From Trichosphaerium sp. ATCC 40318 (lineage: Eukaryota; Discosea; Flabellinia; Trichosidae), in assembly GCA_038496445.1 (NCBI GenBank), contig JALMLS010000062.1:496001-560000 (forward strand): a DNA stretch of 64,000 nt, given 5' to 3'. Below, piece by piece: positions 10,703 to 21,937 of this stretch. Below the pieces are notes generated by a model, which did not search any database, was not told where the DNA came from, and saw only the letters and a program-made list of their open reading frames with translations. The translations under genes were made by a program, and so were the position numbers. Within the stretch, counting starts at the first letter, position 1, and each line of letters begins with the position of its first letter.

Positions 10703-12055
10703 TTAAAGCATCGCAAGAAAGTTACAAGCCACTATCAGTAGAATATAAAGTGTAGTATCTGGAATACCACTCTTTTGTCTACATTTTGGTGGTAGTAAAG
10801 CAAAAATGCTGTGAATATCTAAACACGTGTAAGAACAAGACTCAAAAAAAACGGCTCAAAAAAAAGTACCTTGACGAATTTCGAGTTCACATCCATCTGT
10901 AGTTCTTGCATTTACTTGTGAAACATCGACAATACAATGAGATGATAGTTTAATTATTAACAAAGGATGTCCATCATGGCCATCAACGATAATACTACCA
11001 TCAAGGAACGCACATCCACTAACATCAATTACAGCACCAGCTGTTATTTGTAACGTTCCGTTTAGTTGTAGCACCAGGTGACCTAAAAAAAAGTACATTA
11101 GAGAAGTAATGTTGTTTAATGTATCTAAAGCATACCGTCTATATTTGTGGGTACATCAACTATACGTGTATCATCAATCACATCTTGTTTTACTAAAACA
11201 CGTGAGTGTTTTTTGAATGGTTTAGAAATAAGAAGTAAGCGATGGTACCACAAGGACTTTTAGAATAAGCGTATGCAATAGCAGTGCCAATGAGAACTTC
11301 TCCAACCGTTGTGACGGTCGAATTCGTTCCAACAAAGAGGCCTATGCGTAGGGAAGGTGATATAGAGTTATCAGTGAGCATTGACCCCTACATATTTGTA
11401 AACATGATTTGACATTGTATTACACACCTTTTCGTACGCAAAGAGTGCGCTCTTACCGAGGAGTTGGGCAATAACTGATGCATCTGGACCTGTACTTGCA
11501 GTAATCATACATTTTTTGGAACAGTTTGATACTACAGTATGATTACCGCTTGCAAGGTTTGCTGCTAACGAATGTGAAGAATCTACAATGTCGAGGAAAT
11601 GCTCTTTTCTTGTTGAAATATTGCCCATTTTTAAATTCTGTATTGCGAACTCCTCGGACACAATTATTGGAGTGGCAGAGATTGAAAGACGTGGCACTCT
11701 ACCGGACTTGGCTGATTGTAATATAATCTAAAGTTGGTAAGTGGTAGTTAGAACGAAGAGACCTTACAATCATGGCGTATTCTGTTGTTTCAGAAGTAGC
11801 TACAGAGGCCGAACATCTAACGTCAGCTTTAAAGCCTGCTTCCATGGCTAGTCGTATTAAGAGCTCGTCTCCTTGGCCATCAGCTGTGCAGTTATTGACA
11901 TCAGCCTTGGTTTTTTAGTTAATTCGGAAAATACAACAAAATAGTGTCACGTGTACCAAAAAGAGCACTGTATCGCATCGTGTAGGTAAAGCACGTGATT
12001 GTACAAAAAATGCAAATAAGGCCAACAATAATATTGCTCTACAATAAGAAGACAT
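10703..12055 (-). CDS. secreted, probably surface-anchored protein of unknown family
   Basis: Exons join in phase from ATG at 12055 to TAA at 10703. The N-terminus MSSYCRAILLLALFAFF is a clear signal peptide. The mature part is rich in N-glycosylation sequons and beta-type repeats (NLASGNHTVVS, LNGTLQITAGA, GCAFLDGS), compatible with a right-handed beta-helix, but no family is recognised. The C-terminus ends in a hydrophobic stretch (TLYILLIVACNFLAML), suggesting a GPI signal or membrane anchor. Introns start GTACAC, GTAAGG, GTAAGA, GTACCA, GTATGC and GTACTT; three contain CACGTG. It runs tail-to-tail with the Rab-like gene. Confidence 0.75.
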
Positions 12056-12434
12056 GGCAATATAATAGGATGTATTGTTCAAAACGGAATATCTACAGCG
12101 ATTTTAGCGTGTAATTTATCTCAAAAAATAATTAACCTCTTCGACGTACAACAGTGGTTTTCGAGCTTATACTTTTGTAAAACAGAAATTACAATGACCT
12201 TTGTAGAAAAGGTTGAACAAATTGCTTATTGTACTCGTTTAGTTAAAAACGAAATTAATCCCGTTGACCATCATCCTAATTCCGGTGGCTTTGCAGAGTA
12301 AGGTCCCTTTTAGAAGTCAAGTTTAGAAGTTTCGAAGAGCAAGGAATAGGCTAAAAGAAAAATGGACTTTATTGTTTTTTTTTTTCTTTTCTATGTACAT
12401 TTTATCACGTATTGCATCGTGTTTTGTCTGGTAT
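12056..12434. other. intergenic
   Basis: Holds a 36-codon plus-strand frame (ATG at 12194, beginning MTFVEKVEQIAY) that ends next to a GTAAGG donor-like sequence. No second exon could be found, so it is only noted here. Confidence 0.3.
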
Positions 12435-15400
12435 TTAAACTATGTCTTTACGTTGTTTTGGGCTCAAGTAATCAGTAAGAGTTGAACGTGATGATGAATT
12501 ACAGAATGCGTTTAGCTTTGTTTTTTGATATGTTGTCAAGTTCTTGATATTTTTAAAATTGCTGTGTTTCAATTGATACTTTTGATCCTTTGATGGTGCA
12601 CTAACTGCCATGCTGTTTATAGAAGATACTACTTTTTTACCTTGTGCAGACTTTTTTGCTTCCTTCTCTTGTGATTTTTTATGGATGTAAATGATATCAC
12701 CATTTTGGTTTTTTATAGCATGTTTAATAAGTTTACCGATTGGTAGAATTGTCGGGTTAAAAGTGACTTCGACAACCTACTCAGTTTATAAATAACAAAT
12801 GATTGATAAAAAGAAAACAAACTTGTTGTCAAATTTTTGGCAATTGCACGTGATACTCTTTGAGTGATCAGAATAGTATATTCTTGGTCAATGGCGAAAA
12901 AAAAGTCATTCTACTCAAATTTTCATGGTCGTGAATTCGCAAGGAACTTGTTCCTTGCGCATGACACGCATGAAAATGAGTAGAATGACTTTTTTTTAAT
13001 GACCAAGACAGTGGTTTCTATGCACTTTCCTTTTTGAAACAACGCGGGTTTTTTATAAAATTTATGAGCGGTTAGTAAACCGTCATAAACCGCCGTAACC
13101 CGTCGAAAACCGTCAGAATATTCACAATAAACATGGCTAGCAACTCTTCCCGTGTGTTGACATTCATTAACTCGTTTAAATACAACAAAGATGCTGGTGC
13201 GACACAACCACCTCCAGCAGCACAAGAAACTGTTGTTGACAACAGCCAAACAACGGAAGACCCTTTCTCGTTGATAAAACTTCCTATTTACAATGTCGTT
13301 CCAGAGAAGAGCAAGAAAAGATACTTGAGAGAGTGGCAGAAGTATCAAATTTGGGTATGCCGTTTGACTATTTTTCTGGGTAATTTTTTTAACCTCTATT
13401 TTCAGGCATCAAAAACCAACAATTTCCTTACCAATTTGGAGAAAGAGAGGTTCTTGGATCAGCCCGAGGCATTTGAGGCGTATTTTGCCCACATTACTCA
13501 ACAATATGCTCCGTCAACTATGTGGACCATCTACAGTTGTTTACAGACCATGCGTGTTCAAATCTACGGCCGTAACTTTGACGATGTACCACGCATCAGA
13601 AAATTCCTCAAAAAGCGCAGCAAGAACCACAAGAAGAAAAAGGTACACCTTGCGCACAGTAACTTCGTTTCTAACTCCTTACAGGCTCCAAATTTCACTT
13701 TGTCTCAAATGAGAACCTTTGCGCTTAACGCACCTACTACCCTTGAAGATAACTTCCTTCAACAGAAGGTAGTGCTGTTTTTGGGTTTGTATGGGGCCTG
13801 TCGTGCAGACGATATGCATAACTTGTGCTGGGAGCACGTGCAGCTGTACCAAGATCCGACAAACACACACATCACGGTACAATTTTTTTTTTTTGCTTAT
13901 TCTAAATGCGTGTAGGTTGTTGTTCCTCCAGGAAAGAACAGCAAACAACGTAGCTTCACCATACCAAAACAAAACCATCCTATGTCTCCTTTTCAAACGC
14001 TATTAAAGTACGCATCTTACTTTAGTGTTGACGCAAGGCACCCAACAACAAAATTTCTTCGTTGTTTTAAAAATGGAAAACCGATTAAACGCGCTCTGTC
14101 AAAAAGAACAATTGCTGCAGTTGTTCCGAAAATAGCAGCTTTTCTAGGGCTTGAAAACCCTTCTTCCTACACTGGGCATAGCCTCAGACACACTGCAACC
14201 ACTTTTGCAGCAGATGCTGGTGTTTCTGAAATGAATCTTCTCGATTTTGGTACGTTTTAAAGGTTTTTTTTTTTTTTGTTTTGTAAAACTCACTTTTGTA
14301 CAGGTGGTTGGACGAGCACAGCATCCATGCAAGGATACATTCACTCCAACGCATCAGTAAAAAACAGTAATGCTGCTGTTATTACTAAGGCACTAGCAAT
14401 TGAGGAAGAATCACCAATTCCAATGGCGGTGGAGGAGAAGGAACCCCAAATTTTGAAGTCACGCAAAAGAAAAGCTCCGCCAGCTGTAGAAAAATTACGC
14501 AAACACTTGAAGCTTACTGTAAATGAGGCTGTTGAAAACAAGGAAAACGTAAATGACGAAAACGTGAAAAAAGTCTGTGTAAACCATGATGGCAAAAATA
14601 TCACGATAAACCTCTCCTTCAACTTTTAAATGTTCACAAATAAAACACACCTTGGTATTCAATTCTTTGTTGTTCGTGCATGCTCACTTTGTTTTTCTAC
14701 GCCAAAAAGTCATTCTATTTGTTGTTTCCGTGAAATTAGAATGAAAAAAGTGACTTTAGAATGAGAAAAGGGTTGGAATCGTACAATAAGTCATTCTAGA
14801 ATGTTGTCCTAATTTGCTCACTTTATATCACGAACTTAGAGGGAAAAAGGACCAATCAGATGGGAGAAAAGTCGAATAAATTTTATAAAACCCGCGTCAA
14901 AAAGGAAAGTGCATAGAAAAAAAGTTTGTTTCGAAACTTGTAGAAAACTCCGTTTTGTGACAATTCTTACCTCGTGAAAGTGGTGAAATCCAGCTCTAGT
15001 TGCAACTACACCATCTAGGGATCCAAGATTACGTTCACCGCTCCAAAAACAGTACTACAAAGAAGCGATTAGTCAAAGAATAAAAAAAAGTTTTTCTTTC
15101 TCAAAAAACGTACCATTGCGAATGTTATTTGTTCTAATTCAGGCTCTGTAGACTTTTTGATATCGGATAGATACTTTGGAACTGTTCTCTTGCATTTTTC
15201 AAGAGACTCTATGAGCATCAAGACGAAATTACGCGATTTGATTTCCTTCGTTTTTGTTTTTTCTACAATTGTTGCTCCAGATGCGTCATGGATACTGAAC
15301 GTTCTGTGGCTTTTACGAACTAAACGGTATGATCAGATTTAACGTTCTTGCGTATTTTTTGACTTAAAAGAGTACGTACCACTCTCTGCAGTATGTACTA

Positions 15401-15587
15401 AGATGAATTCAGCGTTTAAGAGCTCTTCTAGGATAGGATACTTGGAGAATAGAGAGCTTGGTAGTTTAGCTTCTTTAGCGTATACCTATGGTTATTTAGT
15501 CGCGTATGGACTTGTTTTTAACGTTACGTTAAAGATTGGCTTTCCATTAGCTTTCTTCATAGCTTCGTTAACTGTGATAGTGAGCAT
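12435..15587 (-). CDS. thioredoxin-like/peptide methionine sulfoxide reductase A-like protein, interrupted by an intronic mobile element
   Basis: Exons join in phase from ATG at 15587 to TAA at 12435, giving roughly 300 residues. The N-terminal 100 residues resemble a thioredoxin-like fold (MLTITVNEAMKKANGK start, then FILVHTAES). The middle carries the MsrA core: AMYCFWSGERNLGSLDG, matching the G-C-F-W catalytic Cys motif, then VVATRAGF and, in the next exon, VVEVTFNPTILP. The last 100 residues are Lys/Ser-rich. The exon pair HHFHE | VVEV is separated by a 2.19 kb intron (12777-14970) that contains a complete tyrosine-recombinase element on the opposite strand. Other introns are about 45-60 nt. 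MsrA reduces methionine-S-sulfoxide; the substrate here is unproven. Confidence 0.8.
12883..13007. repeat. imperfect 125-bp palindrome next to the mobile element
   Basis: The left arm (12883-12926) and right arm (12969-13007) are near-complementary and share CTTGGTCA, a run of A/T and AAGTCATTCTACTC. The centre contains a second perfect hairpin, GCAAGGAAC-TT-GTTCCTTGC, at 12939-12958. The motif AGTCATTCTA recurs in both orientations at the other end of the element (about 14705-14800). Confidence 0.85.
13015..13065 (+). repeat. left terminal inverted repeat of the element
   Basis: Begins TTTCTATGCACTTTCC and runs through CGCGGG to ATAAAATTTA. It matches the right repeat with small insertions (a 4-5 base insertion before CGCGGG and two extra T). 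Confidence 0.85.
13133..14629 (+). CDS. tyrosine recombinase (Crypton-like)
   Basis: Five exons in phase from ATG 13133 to TAA 14627-14629; introns begin GTATGC, GTACAC, GTACAA and GTACGT. The N-terminal part has a SAM-like core-binding region (YAPSTMWTIYSCLQTMR). The catalytic domain shows Arg I in GACRADDMHNL, the box-II triad as GHSLRHTATTFAADAG, a Trp in the second His position (GGWTSTASM) and the nucleophilic Tyr in QGYIHSN. No frame break was found, so the gene may be active. The C-terminal 90 residues are Lys/Glu-rich with a possible nuclear localisation signal (KSRKRKAPP). Confidence 0.88.
14876..14919 (-). repeat. right terminal inverted repeat of the element
   Basis: Reverse complement of the left repeat: ATAAATTTTATAAAACCCGC, then GTCAAAAAGGAAAGTGCATAGAAA read in two pieces. 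Confidence 0.85.
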
Positions 15588-16399
15588 TTATTGTATTAGG
15601 TGTATTGAGTAAGTATTAATGATGCCAGCGTACGTGTTATGACGATTTTTTTTCAACGTTTTTTCGACGTTATTATTTTCGGAATTTAGCGTCAAGCGGA
15701 AATTTCCGTAATTTTCAAAGTGCCAGCTTGACGAGCTGTACGGAAGTGTTCTTGACCGCCTTGTGGCGTAGCTGTAAGCTAGATTTCCTTTAAATCAGGC
15801 TGGATATGTTTTGCTGTTGCGAGATGCTGCTTGCGCTTTTTTTTGTTGCTTCTGTGATTGCAAATGTAATGCGATCAAACGCAGGATAGTGGCCACAGAG
15901 ATAAACGGGTACCTTCAAGCGTATTAAAATTACACTTGCAAGTAAGACAACAATCTAGTTTGACAGTCAAATCATAATCTTCAATCATTTCAAACATCAT
16001 ATGTTTGTGATAAAATAAAACAAAAGTATCCTCCCTAGGTGAGGACACGGTATTTTTGTTTGTTTTCATTCAGATGCACTTCCTAGGTAAGGCCGCTGGT
16101 TTTTTTTGAATTCTTTTTTTTTTTTAGGTACCAAGTAAGTTCTATGTTCACCGATACTTTTAGATCACGGAAGCCGCTCATAGATTTGTTACTTTTTTTT
16201 TTTTTTTTGGATTTTTTGTTGGTTTTATAGACCGACCATTATGTGTCTACTTTCGTCAGCCACTACGAAAGGTTTAAGGGGGTTTTATGTGAGTCGCTTC
16301 GGTTAGTCAAACCGAAACTAGCTGTGGAGAACTACTTCCATCTGATATCTAGAATATATTCGTTTGTTTTTATACCCATAAAGTTGTCGAAAAAATAAA
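15588..16399. other. intergenic, with a possible small minus-strand gene
   Basis: A minus frame from ATG 16069 (MKTNKNTVSSPRED start) reaches a GTACCC donor near 15905. An acceptor at about 15780 opens a further 65 codons, ending with TAA directly before the MsrA-like start codon. The abutting stop and start make a separate gene doubtful. Long T runs lie at 16095-16210. A 57-base segment near 15739-15797 resembles 61939-61996. Confidence 0.35.
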
Positions 16400-16852
16400 T
16401 TGTGGGAGATCGAAGCTTCTAGAAGCTTTTATTTTTTCATAAAAAACAGACCACGCCACTGGCATGTATTGGTCTTAAAACTACCAACGGTGTTGATTTC
16501 AGTCGTATTCCTGCTGTGGATTTTTTGGATATTTAAATCAGAAAAAAAGAGGAAAGCTCTATTTTTACTATCGTATATTCTGCGATGCCTGAGCTATGCA
16601 CCTCAACATACACTTCAACTTATGCGTGAATTTTTTCAACACATTTCCTTTGCACTAGCAACGCTGGTTAGAGGCAACGCCATAATACCATGCAAAGTTT
16701 ACAGGACATGGAGCTTAGTTAAAATTCGTATTTTTGTAGCAACGCTAGCTTTGAAACCTGTTTTGTTATTGCACTCGTGTGTAGATGTAGCTCGCTTACT
16801 GGCTAAGTTAGTGCCTATTGAGTCTTGCTATAGCGACATTAAGCAGCTGTAG
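16400..16852 (+). CDS. hypothetical membrane protein
   Basis: Open frame of 150 codons from ATG to TAG. It has a strong hydrophobic segment at residues about 27-46 (VLISVVFLLWIFWIF flanked by Lys/Arg) and weaker hydrophobic stretches further on. It has no family match and no introns. It may be chance, since the region is AT-rich, but the length and the clean membrane segment favour a real gene. Confidence 0.35.
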   Translation: MWEIEASRSFYFFIKNRPRHWHVLVLKLPTVLISVVFLLWIFWIFKSEKKRKALFLLSYILRCLSYAPQHTLQLMREFFQHISFALATLVRGNAIIPCKVYRTWSLVKIRIFVATLALKPVLLLHSCVDVARLLAKLVPIESCYSDIKQL

Positions 16853-17106
16853 TTTCTAATATTTCACAAAGAGCCACCAACAACAACAAGTTAAAACATC
16901 TGTGTACTTGTCAGAATCGCCATGAGACGCAAGAAAACGCCACTATAGTGAGCCATGGTGGATAATCAACGCAATAAGTGATATTGGTGCTTTTGAAACA
17001 GGTGTTACCAGATCCAGGGCACTACAATGTGCCACTTACATTAAGTTGTGTTTCCAATCGGTTGGTTCTCTGAATTCAATTAATACTAAGATAAAACAAT
17101 CTAAGC

Positions 17107-17851
17107 ATGACTGAAGGTACAATCCATTCTGTAGAGGTAGTTTTTTGGTACTAGCTCATTGATATCGGTATCTAAGAGTTTTTATTATAAATAGGCAAAA
17201 GAGGTTTCTTTCAACATTATAGTAGACCACGACGCGTCCAGCAAGTTTATTGTCACTATTTCAAACAATTGCACTATTTTAGACTTAAAACAGAGAATAC
17301 ACCAGATAAAAGGCGTTGATATAGGTACTTAATATCATACCAGTAGTTTTAGACCAATAACTTAATCGTTTCGATCAGAACGGCAGCATATACGTCCAAT
17401 TGGCATTATGGGGTCAGAATGGGGTAATAGTCTAACTCTGGATAACAAAAGCAACGACATTCGCGTAGTACGAAATAACACAAACCAAAATAGCAAAAAT
17501 CGAAATCTCATTTTTTTTTTGTTCCTAGATTGTAACCGATAATCTCATTCAATTATTCTTTAAATTGCTTACCTTTGGGTATGCTACTCAAGTACCTCAT
17601 GATGCTTCCCTTGAGTATATCTGTCGTATCATAGAAGAGAATCACGGTAAGAAAAGTGTTTTTTTTTTGAGAAAATTGTTCTTTTTTTAGCTCTTTGACA
17701 TCTTAGCTGACATTGGTTTTTTCTTTGATCAAAAGGCAGCGCACACTTCCGTCTTATATTCGCAGGTGCAGTATTAGATAAGTCCAAAACTTTAGCAGAC
17801 TATAACATTACAAAAGAGTCAACCATACACGTTGTGATGCTGATGAAATAA
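17107..17851 (+). CDS. double ubiquitin-like-domain protein without a C-terminal Gly-Gly
   Basis: Exons join from ATG 17107 ([10 protein letters not shown]) to TAA 17849. The first ubiquitin-like unit has [12 protein letters not shown], then [19 protein letters not shown]. The second has [16 protein letters not shown], then [18 protein letters not shown] and [18 protein letters not shown], LxDY and KEST-x-H are hallmark ubiquitin positions. The chain stops at VVMLMK, so there is no diglycine tail and it cannot be conjugated. It is more likely an adaptor or shuttle. The exon between 17388 and 17460 is less certain. Confidence 0.75.
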
Positions 17852-18510
17852 GCAACAGAAATGTATTTGATGCTTCGGCTAGCAATGACTTGTAATATTC
17901 TTTAAATGTAAATACCTAACATTTGTGTCTTGCCATCACTTGGAATAGAATCATACTACTTCAAAACAGATATTCTCATATCTGTAGTGAGGTTTTTAAT
18001 ACAATGCAACTGACATTATAATTATATTATTCTTGTTGCTCTAAAGGAGTAAGAAGTCTTACAACATGTGTACAACTTGATGACACTAGAATAGTGTCAT
18101 GTGTCATTTGGCAGAAGCTGTAATATCTGAACATTCTTATAATTGCCTCACTCGCTAAAAAGTAAAACAAAGTCTTAACCAATTTTTTCTTTGGTGCAGA
18201 TGTTTGTTCGTGTGAACTCACGCGCTATTATCAGCCGCAGATGGTGTTTTCTATCAACCACAGTACGCAGCACCACTCGCTACTGCTTGAAAAACACCCA
18301 GAGGGCATTTTGACTCTGTTTATGTCAGCCACCTGTAGTGAGATGCTTTTTCGTCGTTTGGCGTCTGTGAAGTCAGTGTTAACTGTTTGGTAGAAAATTC
18401 ATCAGTTTTCAAAACGAAACAACGGAAAGAACAATGAAGCTTTCAACGAAACGTGTAGCTCTGTTATTACACGCTATTACACTAGCGAGCAACCAGAGAA
18501 CACACAAAGC
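17852..18510. other. intergenic, with a possible small minus-strand exon
   Basis: A 64-codon minus frame at 18027-18221 could be a terminal exon after an intron (GTGAGT...CTTTTTAG), but no upstream exon could be joined in frame. A 50-codon plus frame at 18240-18392 is equally unsupported. Confidence 0.3.
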
Positions 18511-20835
18511 ATGACAGAGTTTGATACAAAGACGTTTATAGTGCCAGAAGACTTTCAAGTCGGTACACGGCTTGATAAGTACCTTGCGGCGCAGTTGAAT
18601 CTATCAAGAAGTGCGTACTAGCGTGGTTGTAAAATAATTATCAAAATGACGTTGTTTCGGTGTCACACACTTTCTTACGCGTTGACAACAATAAAATAGC
18701 AATAATGCGCCTATTTATATTTATTTAGGTCGTGTCACGGCTCTACACAACGAAAAACGCATTTTAGTCAATAACTATGGTGTAAAAAAGGTTTATAAAG
18801 TAAAACCAAACGATAAAATCGAAGTACAACTACAAACATCAGAATTGGAAGAAAACACAAACCAAAACGAACAAAAAAAAGATTCAAAGCCAACGACGTA
18901 ACATACCTCTTATTATTTCTTTCTTTTGTATTCAAACTAACACGTGATCTACAGGGTTTCTTTAGTTGAACCCAACATTGTAGAGAAAGATGGTGTTATA
19001 CAGATTGATGGGTCTATGATGGAAGGAGGTGGTCAGGTTTGTTTTTTTTCCTTTTTCATTCCTTGTCTCGCATGTTCTTGCTTTTTTCCAAGTCAGCTTA
19101 TGGATGTATTCAGGTGTTACGGGTTTCTATGGCACTTGCAGGTATATTGAGTAAACCAATACACATACACAAGATACGTGGAAAGCGAAGACAACCTGGT
19201 AAGACTTGATCGGTGATCACTCTCTTTATTTTTCTGTTAACTTTTTTCTTTTTCTTTCAGGACTTCGTGCGCAGCATGCAGCAGGTACAGCGCTTATTTG
19301 TAATATGTATGGAGATTCAGTTGAATTTGATACTGGCTCTAATGAACTTGACTTTGTTCCAAAATCATGGCGTAATCAAAAATTCGAAGCAGACGCCAAA
19401 ACAGCCGGGTGAGTTTTTTCTCAAATTTATTCACGTCTTTGTCAAAGATTTCTTATCGTTTCTAAAGGAGTATCACGTTGATGGTTCAAGTTGCTTTACC
19501 TTGCTTGGTGTTTGGAGGTTGTAGATCAAAAGCTGTATTGAAGGGAGGAACAAATACTTCCATGTGTCCTCATATTGATTATGTTTCACGTGTTTTCCAA
19601 CCACTTGCATCCAGAATGGGATTATCATTTGCTATTGGTGTAGTGAACAGGTAATTACTTCGACACAAATTTTTACACAATTCATTGTTCGTACTATTCT
19701 TTGTGTGAATTTACGCAGTCGTCAAATAGGCAAAGTTTTATTGCTGAGCGAAAGTGTTGAAACCACTTTTTTCTTACATATTTTTTTTCGCCTCAATTTA
19801 TCTTTGCTTACTTATGGCTTTTTTATTAGAGGGTATTATCCTAAGGGAGGTGGTATAGTAAATCTATCAGTAAAGCCTACAAGAAAATTGAAACCGATAA
19901 CGATTGTTGATTTCGGAGAAGTAGAAAAGATAGAAATCCGCGCTTTTGTTGCAGGTTCTACAACAAACAAAACTGTTAGATCAAAGGAGTTCTCAAAAGA
20001 AGTATGACTACCCACCCTCGCCTAACCTTAACTAATTTGTGTAAATAATAGATGGGACAACGTATAGCTAGGAAGGCTTATAATATGTTATCACGTGATT
20101 ACAAAGAACCTCAAGTACGTCAAGAAAATTATCAGAATTTCATACTCTAACAAATAAATAGGTTCGTTATGAACTGGAAGTCGTTAAGGAGGAGAAAGCT
20201 TTTGGTAATCAAGTTGGTGCAATGTTCGTAGTTTTGTTTTCTTCTTTGCGTATAGTTCTTTGTATTGACTATTTTGTAGTGCTATTGCTACAACGTCAAC
20301 TGGCTGTATTTTGGGGTCTGAAGCATTAGGCGGAAGAATGATTACACCAGAGAAAGTACGGTTGTATTTATTGTTATTGGTCTAATTATCGTAACTCAGG
20401 TTGGTAAAACTCTTGCTGTAGGATTGATGAAGGAGCTCAAGTCATGTGGAAGCGTTGATAGGTAGATTGTTTAAAATTAATGTATCTACAAACAACTAAT
20501 TATTTCGTAGTCACATGCAAGATCAGCTCATCATTTACATGGCTCTGGCGGATGGAAAATCTAAGATTCGTATTGGAGCAATGACTGAGCATACTAGGAC
20601 AGCTATTTATTATGCACAACTATTTACAGGTGTACGTGGAAGCTCTCAATGCATATTTTTCCACCAAATACGATTTTCTTAGTCACTAAAACACCTTTTG
20701 TTTTAGGCCAAGTTCTCTCTTGAAAAAGTACCTGTTGAAGATCGTAGAAATGATTCTGAACAATGCTATGATATAATTTGTAAAGGTATTGGGTTTGAAA
20801 ATAGTATTTGCAAGGAGGATGTATTAGATGAATAA
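18511..20835 (+). CDS. RTCA: S4 RNA-binding domain fused to RNA 3'-terminal phosphate cyclase
   Basis: Converts RNA 3'-phosphate ends to 2',3'-cyclic phosphates using ATP. The first two exons (ATG 18511) encode an S4 domain: TRLDKYLAAQLNLSRSRVTAL, written here as overlapping pieces TRLDKYLAAQL and LSRSRVTAL, then RILVNN and VKPNDKIEVQL. A 56-nt intron (GTAACA...CTACAG) joins it in phase to the cyclase. Cyclase signatures follow: DGSMMEGGGQVLRVSMAL, KIRGKRRQPGLRAQH, the SITLMVQVALPC segment, GGTNTSMCPHIDY, GYYPKGGGIV and, near the end, MTEHTRTAIYYAQ with the catalytic-region His. The cyclase part has no upstream ATG of its own except inside the glycine-rich motif, which supports the fusion. 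About eleven short introns; stop at 20833. Confidence 0.85.
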
Positions 20836-21937
20836 AAAAATAAACATCTTACACTCCGACACTCAACGTTCTAGTTAGGCGTTTCATTTAGGTCAAATTA
20901 TTTCCTGCAGGCGTAAGAACAATTCTTGTGCTTTGAACAAAGAGCTACCGCAGGTTAATCGCTTCGGGACCAGAATGTTGGTGGCAAGAAAATTTGAACT
21001 ATATTGTTTGGTTGTAATAATACCATCTACACTTTATTCTAAGTACAGCGTATTGGGCACTTCTTGTACTTATCCGTATCTCATTCTGCATTGTCTCCAG
21101 CACTTGGGATATTTTCTGATACAACTTTGAGTCGGACATTTGTTTCGTCTGTAACATCTTGCTACACCTTTCTAAAGGGCTTTTGCGTCTGACCTCAGTT
21201 TCTTGTTATTACCATCCTTGAATCTATGTATATTTGGTTACCATTTGTATCTTGTCGTTACAGGGTTTGGTTTACAGAAGCAACCGTAGTACTAGGCTGT
21301 TGTGACTGTTAAGCTAGATGGTGCTGGTGACTACCATTGTTTTTCGGAATCTCAACAGCTTATCAAGCGCTGTGGTATTGACACTGGTGGTTTCTCTAGT
21401 AAAACCAAATATGATATCCCAATCGATAGCACTGGCGATTTTTGTGCTCCCTTTAAGCTTAAAAACCTGGTCTGCAAAGTGAAAAAATAGGTCTTTCATT
21501 GTAGCCACTGTCATAAATTACTGGTAGCGTCTTATTGGTACAGATTGTCAAATACTGGTAAAGAATACAGTTAAGAATACAGTTGTCAATTTGTGCAGCA
21601 TTTCAACAGTTTCTAATTGCCACCTTTCAAGTATGTTAAAATATAGGAAAAAGCCCTTTTGCCTTTCGGCGGTATCGTTAATACAAAAGCCGGAAGACGA
21701 GTGGCATGTATGGGAAGAAAAAAGAGTTACACATTATATAGGCGTTGTAAAATTTGGAAAGTAGCACAAACCCAAGACCTTCTCAGCTACAACAACAAGG
21801 GTATCAAAATAAAAGGTTCGAGTTTGTGATTTCTTCTTGTGCACGTGTGATTTTGCTTGCGTTATAAGTTAGACGTAGCAATTTTTTAACGGATTAACTC
21901 ATTTGTCAACTGATTTATTGGTTTTGACATTATTACG
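20836..21937. other. intergenic, with an unassigned ORF remnant
   Basis: A 1.1 kb gap. A plus frame at 21302-21490 (VVTVKLDGAGDYHCF start, Cys-containing, ending CKVKK) follows a plausible acceptor, GTACTAG. It may be the last exon of a small or decayed gene; another open stretch lies at 20933-21130. They could not be joined with confidence. Confidence 0.35.

Larger units (their letters stand above)
13015..14919 (+). mobile_element. tyrosine-recombinase transposable element with terminal inverted repeats
   Basis: A 1.9 kb unit bounded by inverted repeats of about 40-50 bases and carrying one intact multi-exon recombinase gene. It lies in reverse orientation inside an intron of the MsrA-like gene. 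Cryptons are eukaryotic elements that encode only a tyrosine recombinase, but they are generally described without long terminal inverted repeats, while DIRS elements also carry reverse transcriptase. This element fits neither description exactly. No clear target duplication was seen. The AGTCATTCTA motifs inside both ends may be recombinase binding sites (inference). Confidence 0.8.

Noticed and set aside
12194-12301. 36-codon plus-strand ORF
   Set aside because: Too short, with no acceptor or second exon found.
12880-12920. Possible extra exon (minus strand, IDQEYTILITQR) in the MsrA-like gene
   Set aside because: It would start inside the palindrome without an acceptor; the direct join HHFHE|VVEV keeps phase and matches MsrA better.
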